In this document: one piece after another, positions 50,969-59,447 of the stretch
Position numbering within the stretch: position 1 is the first letter of the stretch
Layout: each line of letters begins with the position of its first letter
Assembly: GCF_004698125.1 (NCBI RefSeq)
Contig: NZ_ML214297.1
Span: 62,001 to 126,000 of the forward strand
Source of the DNA: Halosimplex halophilum
GTDB lineage: Archaea; Halobacteriota; Halobacteria; Halobacteriales; Haloarculaceae
Reading direction: 5' to 3'
Length of the DNA stretch: 64,000 nt
The notes under the pieces: generated by a model
Database searches by the model: none
The model's input: only the letters and a program-made list of their open reading frames with translations
What the model was told of the DNA's origin: nothing
Position numbers and translations under genes: made by a program

Positions 50969-53900
50969 ATGGGAACGAGCGACCGGCCGGAGGGCGACCC
51001 CGCCAGCGACCCCCGGATGGACTACGACTACGCGGCGGACGCGGTGGCGCGACCGGGACTGGTCGCGGACCTGGACGAGCGGGTCGCGGGCGAGGTGCGG
51101 TTCGACGACTACTCGCGGGAGCTGTACGCGACGGACGCGAGCATCTACGAGGTGACGCCCGTCGGCGTCGTCTACCCGGAGTCGACCGCCGACGTGGCGA
51201 GCGTCGTCTCCTACTGCGCCGAGCGGTCGATCCCGGTGCTCCCCCGCGGGGGCGGCACTTCGCTGGCGGGCCAATCGGTCAACGAGGCGGTCGTCCTCGA
51301 CTTCACGAGGCACATGGACGCCGTTCTCTCGGTCGACCCCGACGAGCGGCTGGCCCGCGCCGAACCGGGGGCCATCCTCGGGGAGCTGAACGCCGAACTC
51401 GCCGCCCACGACCTGAAGTTCGCGCCCGATCCCGCCTGGGGCGACAAGTCCGCGCTGGGCGGCGCCATCGGCAACAACTCGACGGGCGCCCACTCGCTGC
51501 AGTACGGCAAGACCGACGCCTACGTCGAGGCCTGCGAAGTCGTCCTCGCGGACGGGACCGTCACCCGATTCGGCGAGGTGACGCTCGACGAACTCCGCGA
51601 GCGGGCGGACCCCGAGGGGGACCTCGAAGCCCGGATCTACGCCGAACTCGCCCGGGTCGTCGACGAGGAGATCGAGGCCGTCGAGGCGGCGTTCCCCGAG
51701 CTGAAGCGCAACGTCTCGGGCTACAACCTCGACGCGTTCGTCGCCGAGGCCCGGGAAGCGCTGGACGCCGAGAACGGCGACGACGCCGCGGCTGGGGACA
51801 GCGAGCCGGCCACCGTCAACGTCGCCCGCCTGCTCGCCGGTAGCGAGGGGACGCTCGCCATCGTCACGGAGGCGACCGTCTCGCTGGAGCCGGTCCCCGA
51901 GACGAAGGGGCTGGCGCTGCTGACCTACGGGAGTCTGCTCGACGCGCTGGAGGACGTGGACCCGATCCTCGAACACGACCCCGCCGCCGTCGAGGTGCTC
52001 GACGACGTGTTGCTGGACCTGGCCGCCGAGACCGAGGAGTTCGGCGACCTGGTCGACTCGGTGCTCCCGGAGGGGACCGGCTCGGTCCTGCTCGTGGAGT
52101 TCTACGCCGAGAGCGACGAGGAGGGGCGCCAGCGGGTCGCCGATCTGATCGCCGACCGGGTGGGCGCCGCTCAGGGCGCGAACGTCGTCGACGCGGCGAC
52201 GACGGAGGCCGACCCCGCCGAGGGCGCCGTCGACGTAACCGACACCCCGGTCCGGGCGTTCGCGGCCCGGGAGGCCCACGAGGAGGCCGAGCGGGCGCGA
52301 TTCTGGAAGCTACGCAAGAGCGGGCTGCCGATCCTCCTCTCGCGGACGACGGACGCGAAACACATCGCCTTCCTCGAGGACACGGCCGTCCCGCCCGAGA
52401 ACCTGCCGGACTTCGTCGCCGACTTCCAGGCCGTCCTCGACGAGCACGACACCTACGCGAGCTTCTACGCACACGCGGGTCCGGGCTGTCTGCACATCCG
52501 CCCGCTGGTGAACTCGAAGACCGTCGACGGCGTGGCCGCGATGGAGTCTATCGCCGACGAGGTGACCGACCTCGTGGTCGAGTACGGCGGCTCGGTCTCC
52601 GGCGAACACGGCGACGGTCGCGCGCGCACCCAGTGGAACCGGAAACTGTACGGCGAAGACGTGTGGGACCTGTTCCGCGACCTGAAGGCGACCTTCGACC
52701 CGGACTGGCTCCTCAACCCGGGCCAGGTCGTCGGCGTCGACGCGGCCGACGTGGAGGCGGGCGAGGCGCCCGACCGCGCCCGCACGGTCGACATGACCGA
52801 GAACCTCCGGTTCGACCCCGACTACGCCTTCGACGCGGGGTTCGAGCCGGAACTGAACTGGGAGAACGACAACGGGATGCAGGGCATGGTCGAGCTCTGT
52901 CACGGCTGCGGCGGCTGTCGCGGCGGCCAGGACACCACCGGCGGCGTGATGTGCCCGACCTACCGCGCGGCCGACGAGGAGGTCACCGCCACCCGCGGCC
53001 GGGCGAACATGCTCCGTCAGGCGATGAGCGGCGACCTCCCCGACGACCCGACCGACGACGAGTTCGTCAGCGAGGTGATGGACCTCTGTATCGGCTGCAA
53101 GGGCTGCGCGAAGGACTGCCCGAGTGAGGTCGACATGGCGAAGCTGAAGGCGGAAGTCGAACACGCCCACCACGAGGAACACGGCACGAGCCTGCGCGAG
53201 CGCGTCTTCGCCAACGTCGACCGCCTGAGTGCGCTGGGGAGCGCCACCGCACCGGTCTCGAACTGGCTCCAGAAACTGCCCGGCAGCGGGCTCGTCGCCG
53301 AGCGCCTGCTCGGCGTCGCGCGCGAGCGGACGCTCCCGACCTTCGAGCGGGAGTCGTTCGTCGACTGGTTCGCCGGCCGCGAGGCGGGCGTCTCCGAGGA
53401 CGAGGCCGAACGCAAGGCGCTCGTGTTCCCCGACACCTACACCAACTACAGCCACCCCGAGGCGGGGAAGGCGGCGGTCCGCGTCCTCGAAGCGGCGGGC
53501 GTCCACGTGGACGTGCCCGACGACGTGGCCGCCAGCGGCCGCGCGGCTCACTCGAAGGGCTTCCTCGACACCGCCCGCGAGCGCGCCGAACGCAACGTCG
53601 AGGAACTCGCCCCGCGGGTCGCCGACGACTGGGACCTCGTCGTCGTCGAGCCCTCGGACGCGGTGATGTTCCAGCACGACTACCTGGACCTGCTCGCCGG
53701 GGCGGCCGCCGAGACGGTCGCCGCCAACGCCTACGGCGTCTGCGAGTACCTCGACCGGTTCCGCCTCGACGAACGGATCGAGTTCGACGCGCCCGCGGAG
53801 GCGCTGACCTACCACGGCCACTGCCACCAGAAGGCCACCAAGAAGGACCACCACGCCGTCGGCGTGCTCCGCCGGGCCGGCTACGAGGTGGACGCGCTGG

Positions 53901-54130
53901 ACTCGGGCTGTTGCGGCATGGCCGGCTCGTTCGGCTACGAGGCCGAACACTACTCGATGAGCAAGGCGATCGGGTCGATCCTCTACGACCAGGTCGCGGA
54001 CAGCGACGGCGACGCGGTCGTCGCACCCGGCGCCTCCTGTCGGTCGCAACTGGCCGACCGCGAGGGGGGCGAATCGCCCCCTCATCCCGTCGAGCGGGTC
54101 GCCGACGCGCTCGACACCGCCCCGGAGTGA
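50969..54130 (+). CDS. FAD- and Fe-S-containing D-2-hydroxyacid dehydrogenase (GlcD-GlpC fusion)
   Basis: A 1053-residue flavoprotein, likely oxidising D-lactate or glycolate and passing electrons to the quinone pool. The N-terminal FAD_binding_4 domain has VLPRGGGTSLAGQSV and DPAWGDKSALGGAIGNNSTG; the FAD-oxidase C domain ends in SGEHGDGRARTQWN. Two 4Fe-4S sets follow (CHGCGGCRGGQ...CPTYR; CIGCKGCAKDCPSEV), then CCG-type cysteines (HCHQKAT, CCGMAGSFGYE). All are normal for the haloarchaeal fused enzyme. Start: ATG at 50969, 30 bases after tttaat. Substrate cannot be fixed by sequence. Confidence 0.9.
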   Translation: MGTSDRPEGDPASDPRMDYDYAADAVARPGLVADLDERVAGEVRFDDYSRELYATDASIYEVTPVGVVYPESTADVASVVSYCAERSIPVLPRGGGTSLAGQSVNEAVVLDFTRHMDAVLSVDPDERLARAEPGAILGELNAELAAHDLKFAPDPAWGDKSALGGAIGNNSTGAHSLQYGKTDAYVEACEVVLADGTVTRFGEVTLDELRERADPEGDLEARIYAELARVVDEEIEAVEAAFPELKRNVSGYNLDAFVAEAREALDAENGDDAAAGDSEPATVNVARLLAGSEGTLAIVTEATVSLEPVPETKGLALLTYGSLLDALEDVDPILEHDPAAVEVLDDVLLDLAAETEEFGDLVDSVLPEGTGSVLLVEFYAESDEEGRQRVADLIADRVGAAQGANVVDAATTEADPAEGAVDVTDTPVRAFAAREAHEEAERARFWKLRKSGLPILLSRTTDAKHIAFLEDTAVPPENLPDFVADFQAVLDEHDTYASFYAHAGPGCLHIRPLVNSKTVDGVAAMESIADEVTDLVVEYGGSVSGEHGDGRARTQWNRKLYGEDVWDLFRDLKATFDPDWLLNPGQVVGVDAADVEAGEAPDRARTVDMTENLRFDPDYAFDAGFEPELNWENDNGMQGMVELCHGCGGCRGGQDTTGGVMCPTYRAADEEVTATRGRANMLRQAMSGDLPDDPTDDEFVSEVMDLCIGCKGCAKDCPSEVDMAKLKAEVEHAHHEEHGTSLRERVFANVDRLSALGSATAPVSNWLQKLPGSGLVAERLLGVARERTLPTFERESFVDWFAGREAGVSEDEAERKALVFPDTYTNYSHPEAGKAAVRVLEAAGVHVDVPDDVAASGRAAHSKGFLDTARERAERNVEELAPRVADDWDLVVVEPSDAVMFQHDYLDLLAGAAAETVAANAYGVCEYLDRFRLDERIEFDAPAEALTYHGHCHQKATKKDHHAVGVLRRAGYEVDALDSGCCGMAGSFGYEAEHYSMSKAIGSILYDQVADSDGDAVVAPGASCRSQLADREGGESPPHPVERVADALDTAPE

Positions 54131-54190
54131 CCGCGGTCGACGCCGGCCCGCGCGACGTGTGGTAGCACACCACTCGCCGACCCGCCAGGT

Positions 54191-54197
54191 TTTAATA
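54191..54197 (+). promoter_or_regulatory. TATA box of the cold-shock gene cluster
   Basis: tttaata at 54191-54197 lies 29 bases before the first cold-shock ATG. No other TATA box precedes the second and third genes, which follow with two-base gaps, so one promoter probably serves all three. Confidence 0.7.
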
Positions 54198-54222
54198 GGG
54201 GCATCACCTCTGGCTAGTTGCA

Positions 54223-54417
54223 ATGGCGACCGGTACGGTTGACTTCTTCAACGACACTGGCGGTTACGGTTTCATCGACACTGACGATGCGGAAGAGGAC
54301 GTCTTCTTCCACATGGAGGACGTCGGCGGTCCTGACCTCGAGGAGGGGCAGGAAGTCGAGTTCGACATCGTTCAGGCAGACAAAGGCCCGCGCGCCGAGA
54401 ACCTGGAGCGCCTGTAA
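54223..54417 (+). CDS. cspA1: Cold-shock domain protein, first of three tandem copies
   Basis: A 64-residue single-stranded nucleic-acid-binding protein of the CspA family, with RNP1-like GGYGFIDTDD and RNP2-like DVFFHMEDV. Acidic overall, as in haloarchaea. It differs from copies two and three at five positions (Thr3, Thr5, Glu24, Val50 and Glu59 here). Two bases separate its stop from the next start. These proteins are RNA chaperones that aid translation at low temperature or during growth shifts. Confidence 0.95.
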   Translation: MATGTVDFFNDTGGYGFIDTDDAEEDVFFHMEDVGGPDLEEGQEVEFDIVQADKGPRAENLERL

Positions 54418-54419
54418 TC

Positions 54420-54614
54420 ATGGCGAAAGGTAAGGTCGACTTCTTCAACGACACTGGCGGCTACGGCTTCATCGACACCGACGACGCGGACGAAGACGTC
54501 TTCTTCCACATGGAGGACGTCGGCGGCCCCGACCTCGAAGAGGGTCAGGAAGTCGAGTTCGATATCGAGCAAGCGGACAAGGGTCCCCGAGCGACCAACC
54601 TGGAGCGTCTCTAA
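54420..54614 (+). CDS. cspA2: Cold-shock domain protein, second of three tandem copies
   Basis: A 64-residue cold-shock protein with KGKVDFFNDTGGYGFID and DVFFHMEDVGG motifs. Its amino acid sequence is identical to the third copy although the two genes differ at many silent sites. It has no promoter of its own: the start follows the previous stop after two bases. Expected to bind single-stranded RNA and DNA. Confidence 0.95.
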   Translation: MAKGKVDFFNDTGGYGFIDTDDADEDVFFHMEDVGGPDLEEGQEVEFDIEQADKGPRATNLERL

Positions 54615-54616
54615 CG

Positions 54617-54811
54617 ATGGCGAAAGGTAAGGTCGACTTCTTCAACGACACCGGCGGCTACGGCTTCATCGACACCGATGACGCCGACGAGGACGTCTTC
54701 TTCCACATGGAAGACGTCGGCGGTCCGGACCTCGAAGAGGGACAGGAAGTGGAGTTCGACATCGAGCAGGCCGACAAGGGCCCGCGCGCGACGAACCTCG
54801 AACGCCTGTAA
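54617..54811 (+). CDS. cspA3: Cold-shock domain protein, third of three tandem copies
   Basis: A 64-residue cold-shock protein, identical in amino acid sequence to the second copy and carrying the same RNP motifs. It follows the second gene's stop codon after two bases and ends the three-gene transcript. Nothing resembling a gene occurs in the 189 bases downstream. Confidence 0.95.
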   Translation: MAKGKVDFFNDTGGYGFIDTDDADEDVFFHMEDVGGPDLEEGQEVEFDIEQADKGPRATNLERL

Positions 54812-55000
54812 CTGCGGATCCTGCCGCATTCGCGGCACGTCCGTCTCACCGGCGAGCGGCCGCGCCGTCCGCGACGAGTAACGTCCGGCCGGGGTTGGCC
54901 CGCTCGCAGTCCGAATATCTTCGGCGAGCGGCGCCGCTCGCCGGCATTCTCCGGGGCGATACCGTGGGACACAAGAGCCAGCGCCTCGCAGGTACGAGCA

Positions 55001-55414
55001 ATGAGCGACGCAGACGCCGTCGACACGGACCTCTACCAGCGCGCCCAGGCACTGCTCGAACCCGGCGAGATCGAACTCGTCGGCGTGATCGTCCACACCG
55101 ACCTGTCTGGCGACCAGGAGCCGACGCTCCACGAGGCGACCCTGGAGATCGGCAACTACATCGCCGAGTACTCCGGGATCGAGCCGACCGACACCTACGT
55201 CTACTCCGGCAACGACGACCCCGAGTTCGGCGTCAACCAGCACCAGGGCCTGACGCTGGACGGCGACGAGTTCGTCTGGGAGTGCCAGCAGCTGCTCCGC
55301 GAGGGCACCTTCGACGTGGTGTTCTACTACGAGGCCGACGTGGACCAGGACGGACTGGTCGAGGCGCTCCGCGGGGCCGGCTACGACGCCGTGGGCGTCG
55401 AACCCGACGAGTAG
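55001..55414 (+). CDS. DUF5778-like soluble protein
   Basis: A 137-residue acidic alpha/beta protein: an N-terminal helix (VDTDLYQRAQALLEPGEIELVG), a strand-rich middle (TLEIGNYIAEYSGIEPTDTYVYSG) and a C-terminal helix pair (YYEADVDQDGLVEALRGAGYDAVGV). The pattern fits haloarchaeal DUF5778 as I remember it, not verified. No membrane segment or catalytic motif. It converges on a zinc-ribbon gene with 15 bases between stops. Confidence 0.75.
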   Translation: MSDADAVDTDLYQRAQALLEPGEIELVGVIVHTDLSGDQEPTLHEATLEIGNYIAEYSGIEPTDTYVYSGNDDPEFGVNQHQGLTLDGDEFVWECQQLLREGTFDVVFYYEADVDQDGLVEALRGAGYDAVGVEPDE

Positions 55415-55429
55415 CGGGCTGACCGTTCG

Positions 55430-55726
55430 TCACTGAAGCTCGGACAGGCAGTGCCGACAGTAGTCGACCCCGGCCCGGTTCTCGGCACCGCAGGACGGAC
55501 AGGTTACCGTTTCGCGGTCGCGGGCGGCGGCGACGGCGGTGGCGGGGTCGATCGAACTCGCGGCCCTGCCCCCCGGCGACTCCGTCTCGAACTCCCCCCG
55601 TTCGACGCGGGCGACGAGTTCGTCGTGGGCCATCCGGTCGATGAGCCGAAAGAGCCCGACGAAACACAGCGCCGGCAGGACGGCGAGGACGGCGACCGCG
55701 AGCAGTCGCGCGAGCGCCGAGTCCAT
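55430..55726 (-). CDS. Small membrane protein with C-terminal zinc ribbon
   Basis: A 98-residue protein: a membrane helix (LLAVAVLAVLPALCFVGLF) near the N-terminus, a hydrophilic linker, and a zinc ribbon at the C-terminus (CPSCGAENRAGVDYCRHCL, four cysteines as CxxC...CxxC). Single-helix proteins with a cytosolic zinc ribbon are common in haloarchaea. Start at 55726 places the helix close to the N-terminus; a longer frame reads through GC-rich shadow. Function unknown. Confidence 0.8.
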   Translation of the reverse strand: MDSALARLLAVAVLAVLPALCFVGLFRLIDRMAHDELVARVERGEFETESPGGRAASSIDPATAVAAARDRETVTCPSCGAENRAGVDYCRHCLSELQ

Positions 55727-55811
55727 GACGGGTGTTACCGTCCAGCATGCAAGACGGTTTCGCCCCGAATCCGCCCCAGTCCTTTTCCGGGTCGGCGGAG
55801 ACGCTACGGCC

Positions 55812-56486
55812 GTGCATCGGAGAGCCCTCCTCGGGGCCGTCGGGACGGGCGTCGCCGGCCTCGCCGGCTGCCGAACCACCGCGGTCACGGGTGACTCCGG
55901 CGGGACGGCGACGCCGCCGACGTGTGACGGGCCGGTTCCGCGGCGGGTCTCGCTGGTCGACACGGGCGACATCACGGCGGTCGACGGGCTCGCCGTCTCG
56001 GCGACCGTACCGCGGGCGCGCAGCGACGCCGAGGAACCGGCGCGTCTGCGGACTACGGTCGAGAACGCCGGCGACGAGCCCCGCGAACTGAACGTCCACG
56101 AGGACGACCGGTGTCACCTGTTCGACCGGGACGGCCGGAGCGAACCCCGCGGACTCCGGCTCTACCACCCGGACGACACACCGACCGACCGGGCCGGCGA
56201 GTGCTGGACCAGCGACGCCGTCCCGCCGGACTCGGTCGAGGACCCCCTGTACGGCTGTACGACGGCCGAGCTGGGTCCCGGCGAGTCGCTGACGACGACC
56301 TACGAGGTCTGGGACGACTACACGGCGGACGGATACCTCCCGACCGACACCTACCGCATCGCCACGGGCTTCAAGATCCGGGCGAACGGGGACGACGCGG
56401 CCCGAGCGACGGATCCGGGACGCCCGTTCGAACGCGTCGAGTGGTGGCTCGACCTGCGGGTCGAACAGCCGTCCGACGGGGAGTGA
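55812..56486 (+). CDS. Secreted lipoprotein of unknown function (second)
   Basis: A 224-residue protein with a twin-arginine signal (HRRALLGAVGTGVAGLAGC) ending in a lipobox cysteine. GTG at 55812 starts it, with RR close by; longer frames lack a signal. The mature part is a beta-sandwich-like domain (LRTTVENAGDEPRELNVHEDD; GESLTTTYEVWDDYTADGYLP) with four cysteines that could form two disulfides. It resembles CARDB/adhesion-type surface domains, but no family is firmly recognised. Divergent from the zinc-ribbon gene. Confidence 0.78.
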   Translation: MHRRALLGAVGTGVAGLAGCRTTAVTGDSGGTATPPTCDGPVPRRVSLVDTGDITAVDGLAVSATVPRARSDAEEPARLRTTVENAGDEPRELNVHEDDRCHLFDRDGRSEPRGLRLYHPDDTPTDRAGECWTSDAVPPDSVEDPLYGCTTAELGPGESLTTTYEVWDDYTADGYLPTDTYRIATGFKIRANGDDAARATDPGRPFERVEWWLDLRVEQPSDGE

Positions 56487-56489
56487 GGA

Positions 56490-58682
56490 TCAGTCGTCGA
56501 CCATCCGGCTGCCGCCCGGCGGGAGGAACTCCTGGATGCGGTCGGCGCTGGCGACCTTCCGGACGAACGCGTCGTCGGCGAACCGGCCCTTGAACTCCCG
56601 GTAGAGCCGCATCGCGATGTCGTTCTGCGCGTACTGTCCCGGTTCGACCTCGATGGTCGTCTCGGCCTTCGGCTCGATGGCCGCCGGCGGGCCGCCGATG
56701 ACCCGCGTCTCGGGCTCGCAGGTGATCCCGACGGCGACGCCGACCTCCGTGCTCTCGTAGTAGGTGCGGTCGCCGCGGATGGCGAACCCGCCCTTCTCCA
56801 GGAACTCGCCGCTCTCCGGGGTCTTGGACACCTGGTCCGATCCGACCTCGTACACGTCGCCGGCGAACTTGCCGTCCTTCCAGACCGACGAGTACGAGAC
56901 CGCGAACTGCGCGGCCTCGCGCTTGCTCGACTCGGGGATCTCCACGTCGCCGTCGTACGATTCGGAGGGGCCGGTGGCCTTGAGGATCGTCGCGGGGCCG
57001 CCGTGGGCCTGGGCGTGGAAAAAGCGGTCCCCGCGGTCGAGGTACTTCTTGACCAGATCCTCGTTGTCGTCGGCGTCGCGCCCGCCGATGACGAGGAAGC
57101 CGTCGCTGGTGTGGAACCACCGGTAATCCTCGTACCAGTGGTCGGACTGGCGGACCGGGATCGACGGCTCGGCCAGCCAGTCCACGTCCTCGTCTTCGTC
57201 GTCCTCGTCGCTCCCCTCACCTTCACCCTCGCCGCCCGCGCTGGACTCGCCGGCGTCGGCGGCCTCCCACTCCTCCTTGCGTCGCTTCACTTCCTCCAGT
57301 TCTTTCCGGGTCTGCTCGATGGCCTCCTCGGCGCCCTCCTTCTTGCCCTCGATGCGCTTGGCCTCGCGGTAGAGCCGGTCGGCGTTCTTCTCGACGCCCT
57401 CGCTCGCCGTTAGCGTGACTCGCTCGCCGTCGATCTCGACCGTCACGGTGCCTTCGCTGCCGTCCAGCGAGACGACCGCCTCCGCCGCGGGGATGCCACG
57501 GTCGGCCCCCTCCGCGAAGCGCTCCTCGATGTCGTCCCACGAGCGGTCCTCGGCGCGGGCCGCCCGGATCGTCGAGAGGATCTCGTCGACGAGGTCGTAG
57601 TTGGCGTACAGGGCCTCGGCGTTCTCCCGCTCGCGCTCGGCCTGGGCCTCGAAGTCCTCGATGGCGCCCTGCTGTTGCTCGATGATCCGCTCGTGTTTGG
57701 CGATCTCCGACTCGAAGTCCGGGCGCCCGCGGTCGCCGCCCGCGTCGTCGCCGCCCTCCTCGTCTTCGTCGCTGGCGAACGTGAAGTAGTCGTCCAGCGC
57801 CTCGTTGAACGAGTCGAACGGCTCGCCGTAGCGGTCGTCGTACTCCGCCAGCGGGATGGGCGTCACGTCGACCCGCCGGCCCTCGATCTCCCCGGCATCG
57901 TCGGTCGGGTCCTCCGCGTCGGGCTCGTCGAGTTCGTAGTAGACTCTGGGGTCGAGGTCGCTGTCGGCCAGCCGGTCGGCCAGCCGCCGGACGGCGTCGT
58001 ACAGCGCCCGCAACTGCTCGTCGGTCGCCTCCTCGATCGGGACGTTGTAGTCGACGCCCGCGAGCGTGCAGAGTTCCTCGCCGTAGAGGCCGCCGAAGTT
58101 GAGCTGGGTCGCGAGCGTCCGCACGAGGTCGGAGTCGGAGTCGCGCATCCGCGCCTCGAAGGCGTCGTAGTCGACGCCGAGCGGATTGAACCGCGCGCTC
58201 GGGAACTCGTACTGGCTCCCCGGCGCGACGGTCCGGGACTTCAGGCGCACAGTTTCGAGACAGTCGATCACCTCGCCGGTGCCGTCGAGGATGGCGACGT
58301 TGCCGTCGCCGAACAGCTCCGCGACGACGGTCGTCGTCTCCTCGTCGCGCTCGAAGGTCAGCTCGAGGATGCGGTCGAACTGGAACTGCGACACGTCGAC
58401 TAGCTCGGCGCCCTGCATCCGATTCCTGAGCATCATCGCGAAGTTGGGCGGCCGCTCGGGCGCCTCCGGGAGGTGGTCCGGGTCGGTGACGTTGACCCGC
58501 TTGTCCTCGCCGACCTCGACGAGCAACTCGGTCCGGCCGCGGTCGTAGTGGCGCATCCGGAACCGCAGCAGGTCGCGGTCGGGGTAGAGGTAGACCTTCC
58601 CGACGCCCGCGCCCTCGTAGGCCGACAGCTCGCCGGCGAGCGCCGCGAGGTCGACGCTCGTCAGCTCCCGCTTTCTGTCCAT
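56490..58682 (-). CDS. rqcH: Ribosome rescue protein RqcH (Rqc2/NEMF family)
   Basis: A 730-residue protein that binds stalled 50S subunits and tRNA-Ala/Thr-like tRNAs to tag nascent chains. Order: NFACT-N domain (1-230) with the tRNA-contacting Asp103-Arg104 pair (FQFDRILEL), helix-hairpin-helix region, a long coiled coil (roughly 370-480, ERIIEQQQGAIEDFEAQAERERENAE), an acidic low-complexity linker near 490-530, and the NFACT-R domain (WYEDYRWFHTSDGFLVIGGRDA). The Asp-Arg motif needed for C-terminal tailing is present. The start at 58682 follows a T-rich promoter-like stretch. Function is by family. Confidence 0.92.
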   Translation of the reverse strand: MDRKRELTSVDLAALAGELSAYEGAGVGKVYLYPDRDLLRFRMRHYDRGRTELLVEVGEDKRVNVTDPDHLPEAPERPPNFAMMLRNRMQGAELVDVSQFQFDRILELTFERDEETTTVVAELFGDGNVAILDGTGEVIDCLETVRLKSRTVAPGSQYEFPSARFNPLGVDYDAFEARMRDSDSDLVRTLATQLNFGGLYGEELCTLAGVDYNVPIEEATDEQLRALYDAVRRLADRLADSDLDPRVYYELDEPDAEDPTDDAGEIEGRRVDVTPIPLAEYDDRYGEPFDSFNEALDDYFTFASDEDEEGGDDAGGDRGRPDFESEIAKHERIIEQQQGAIEDFEAQAERERENAEALYANYDLVDEILSTIRAARAEDRSWDDIEERFAEGADRGIPAAEAVVSLDGSEGTVTVEIDGERVTLTASEGVEKNADRLYREAKRIEGKKEGAEEAIEQTRKELEEVKRRKEEWEAADAGESSAGGEGEGEGSDEDDEDEDVDWLAEPSIPVRQSDHWYEDYRWFHTSDGFLVIGGRDADDNEDLVKKYLDRGDRFFHAQAHGGPATILKATGPSESYDGDVEIPESSKREAAQFAVSYSSVWKDGKFAGDVYEVGSDQVSKTPESGEFLEKGGFAIRGDRTYYESTEVGVAVGITCEPETRVIGGPPAAIEPKAETTIEVEPGQYAQNDIAMRLYREFKGRFADDAFVRKVASADRIQEFLPPGGSRMVDD

Positions 58683-58722
58683 ACAGTGGGGTCCGCCCTC
58701 GAAAGCAAAGGGCTTGCGACAC

Positions 58723-58790
58723 CATCTTTTTCGACCGGGGGTGTCCTCGCGCCCAGAGGGCGGTGCGGGCACCCCCGGTCCAAAAACATG
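58723..58790. repeat. 68 bp palindromic element with 21 bp imperfect inverted ends
   Basis: CATCTTTTTCGACCGGGGGTG at 58723-58743 and the complement of CATGTTTTTGGACCGGGGGTG at 58770-58790 differ at two of 21 positions, with 11 bases perfectly paired at the inner end. It lies 40 bases upstream of the rqcH start codon, so it may affect that promoter. It resembles the 80 bp element at 41.16 kb in architecture but not in sequence. Confidence 0.65.
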
Positions 58791-58801
58791 GGTGAAAAAG
58801 A

Positions 58802-58834
58802 CCGCCTCCGCGGGGCTTCGCCCCGCTCTGGCGG
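58802..58834. terminator. Very stable GC hairpin near repeat copy 3
   Basis: GCGGGGC and GCCCCGC pair around a TTC loop, extended by CCGCC/GGCGG after a small bulge. It sits between the 68 bp element and repeat copy 3. Without a T-tract on either side it may be a structural remnant of a repeat instead of a terminator. Confidence 0.35.
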
Positions 58835-58868
58835 ATGAACCGCGCGCCTGTGGCGCCCGGATGCTACC

Positions 58869-59232
58869 TGCAGGTGACGGCTATTGCGGTGAGCGGGCGC
58901 GGTGCGGTTGGCGCGCGCTGGAGCGCGCATGAACGCGCGCGACCGTAGCCGCGCGAGGGATGAGAAGCGCAGCCTGCGAGCATCGCAATCGGCTGGGGAG
59001 GCTCGTGGCCGTCTGCGGTGCTGTGCGGTGCCGTGCGGTGCGGTCGCGCGGTCCTGGCGGACTGAACGGGCGAGGCGCGCTCGCGCTTGCTTGGTCGCCT
59101 GAGCGACCTCTACCCGAGCGGAGCGCGGATATCCCGCTCAGCGACCGCGAGCGCGCCGAGGGCTTTCATCGCCTGTGGTTGACTGCGCTCTCCCCGATAC
59201 GACTTCCTTCCACGACAAACCCACCAGAAACA
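58869..59232 (-). repeat. Dispersed composite palindromic repeat, copy 3 (inverted)
   Basis: Read on the minus strand it starts TTTCTGGTGGGTTTGTCGTG and contains GAAAGCCCTCGGCGCGCTCG, GCGGGATATCCGCGCTC, the CGAGCGCGCCTCGCCC/CAGTCCGCCAGGA block (59052-59086), the GACGGCCACGAGCCTCCCC block (58987-59021), CATCCCTCGCGCGG and the terminal CCGTCACCTGCA, in the same order as copy 1. It lacks the 19-base hairpin found in copies 1 and 2 and has different sequence at each variable site. The remainder of the 765-base gene-free stretch 58683-59447 holds the two hairpin elements described and, at 59415-59424, the gttttagag promoter of the next gene. Confidence 0.85.
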
Positions 59233-59447
59233 CCCGATCAACTCGCCACTCGAACGGAACACGACACGGGTCACGAACCGGTCGTACGGTCCGCTCGCCG
59301 ACCCGACGGCCCGACGGTCCCGGGGGGACTTCCGCATCTCCGACGATCCAGCGGAAACACGCCCAGACGGACAAAAAACGCGGCGACGACTCCCGGGAGA
59401 GTGGAAGAAACGGGGCGTTTTAGAGTCGGCAGTCCGAACCGGTTCGT

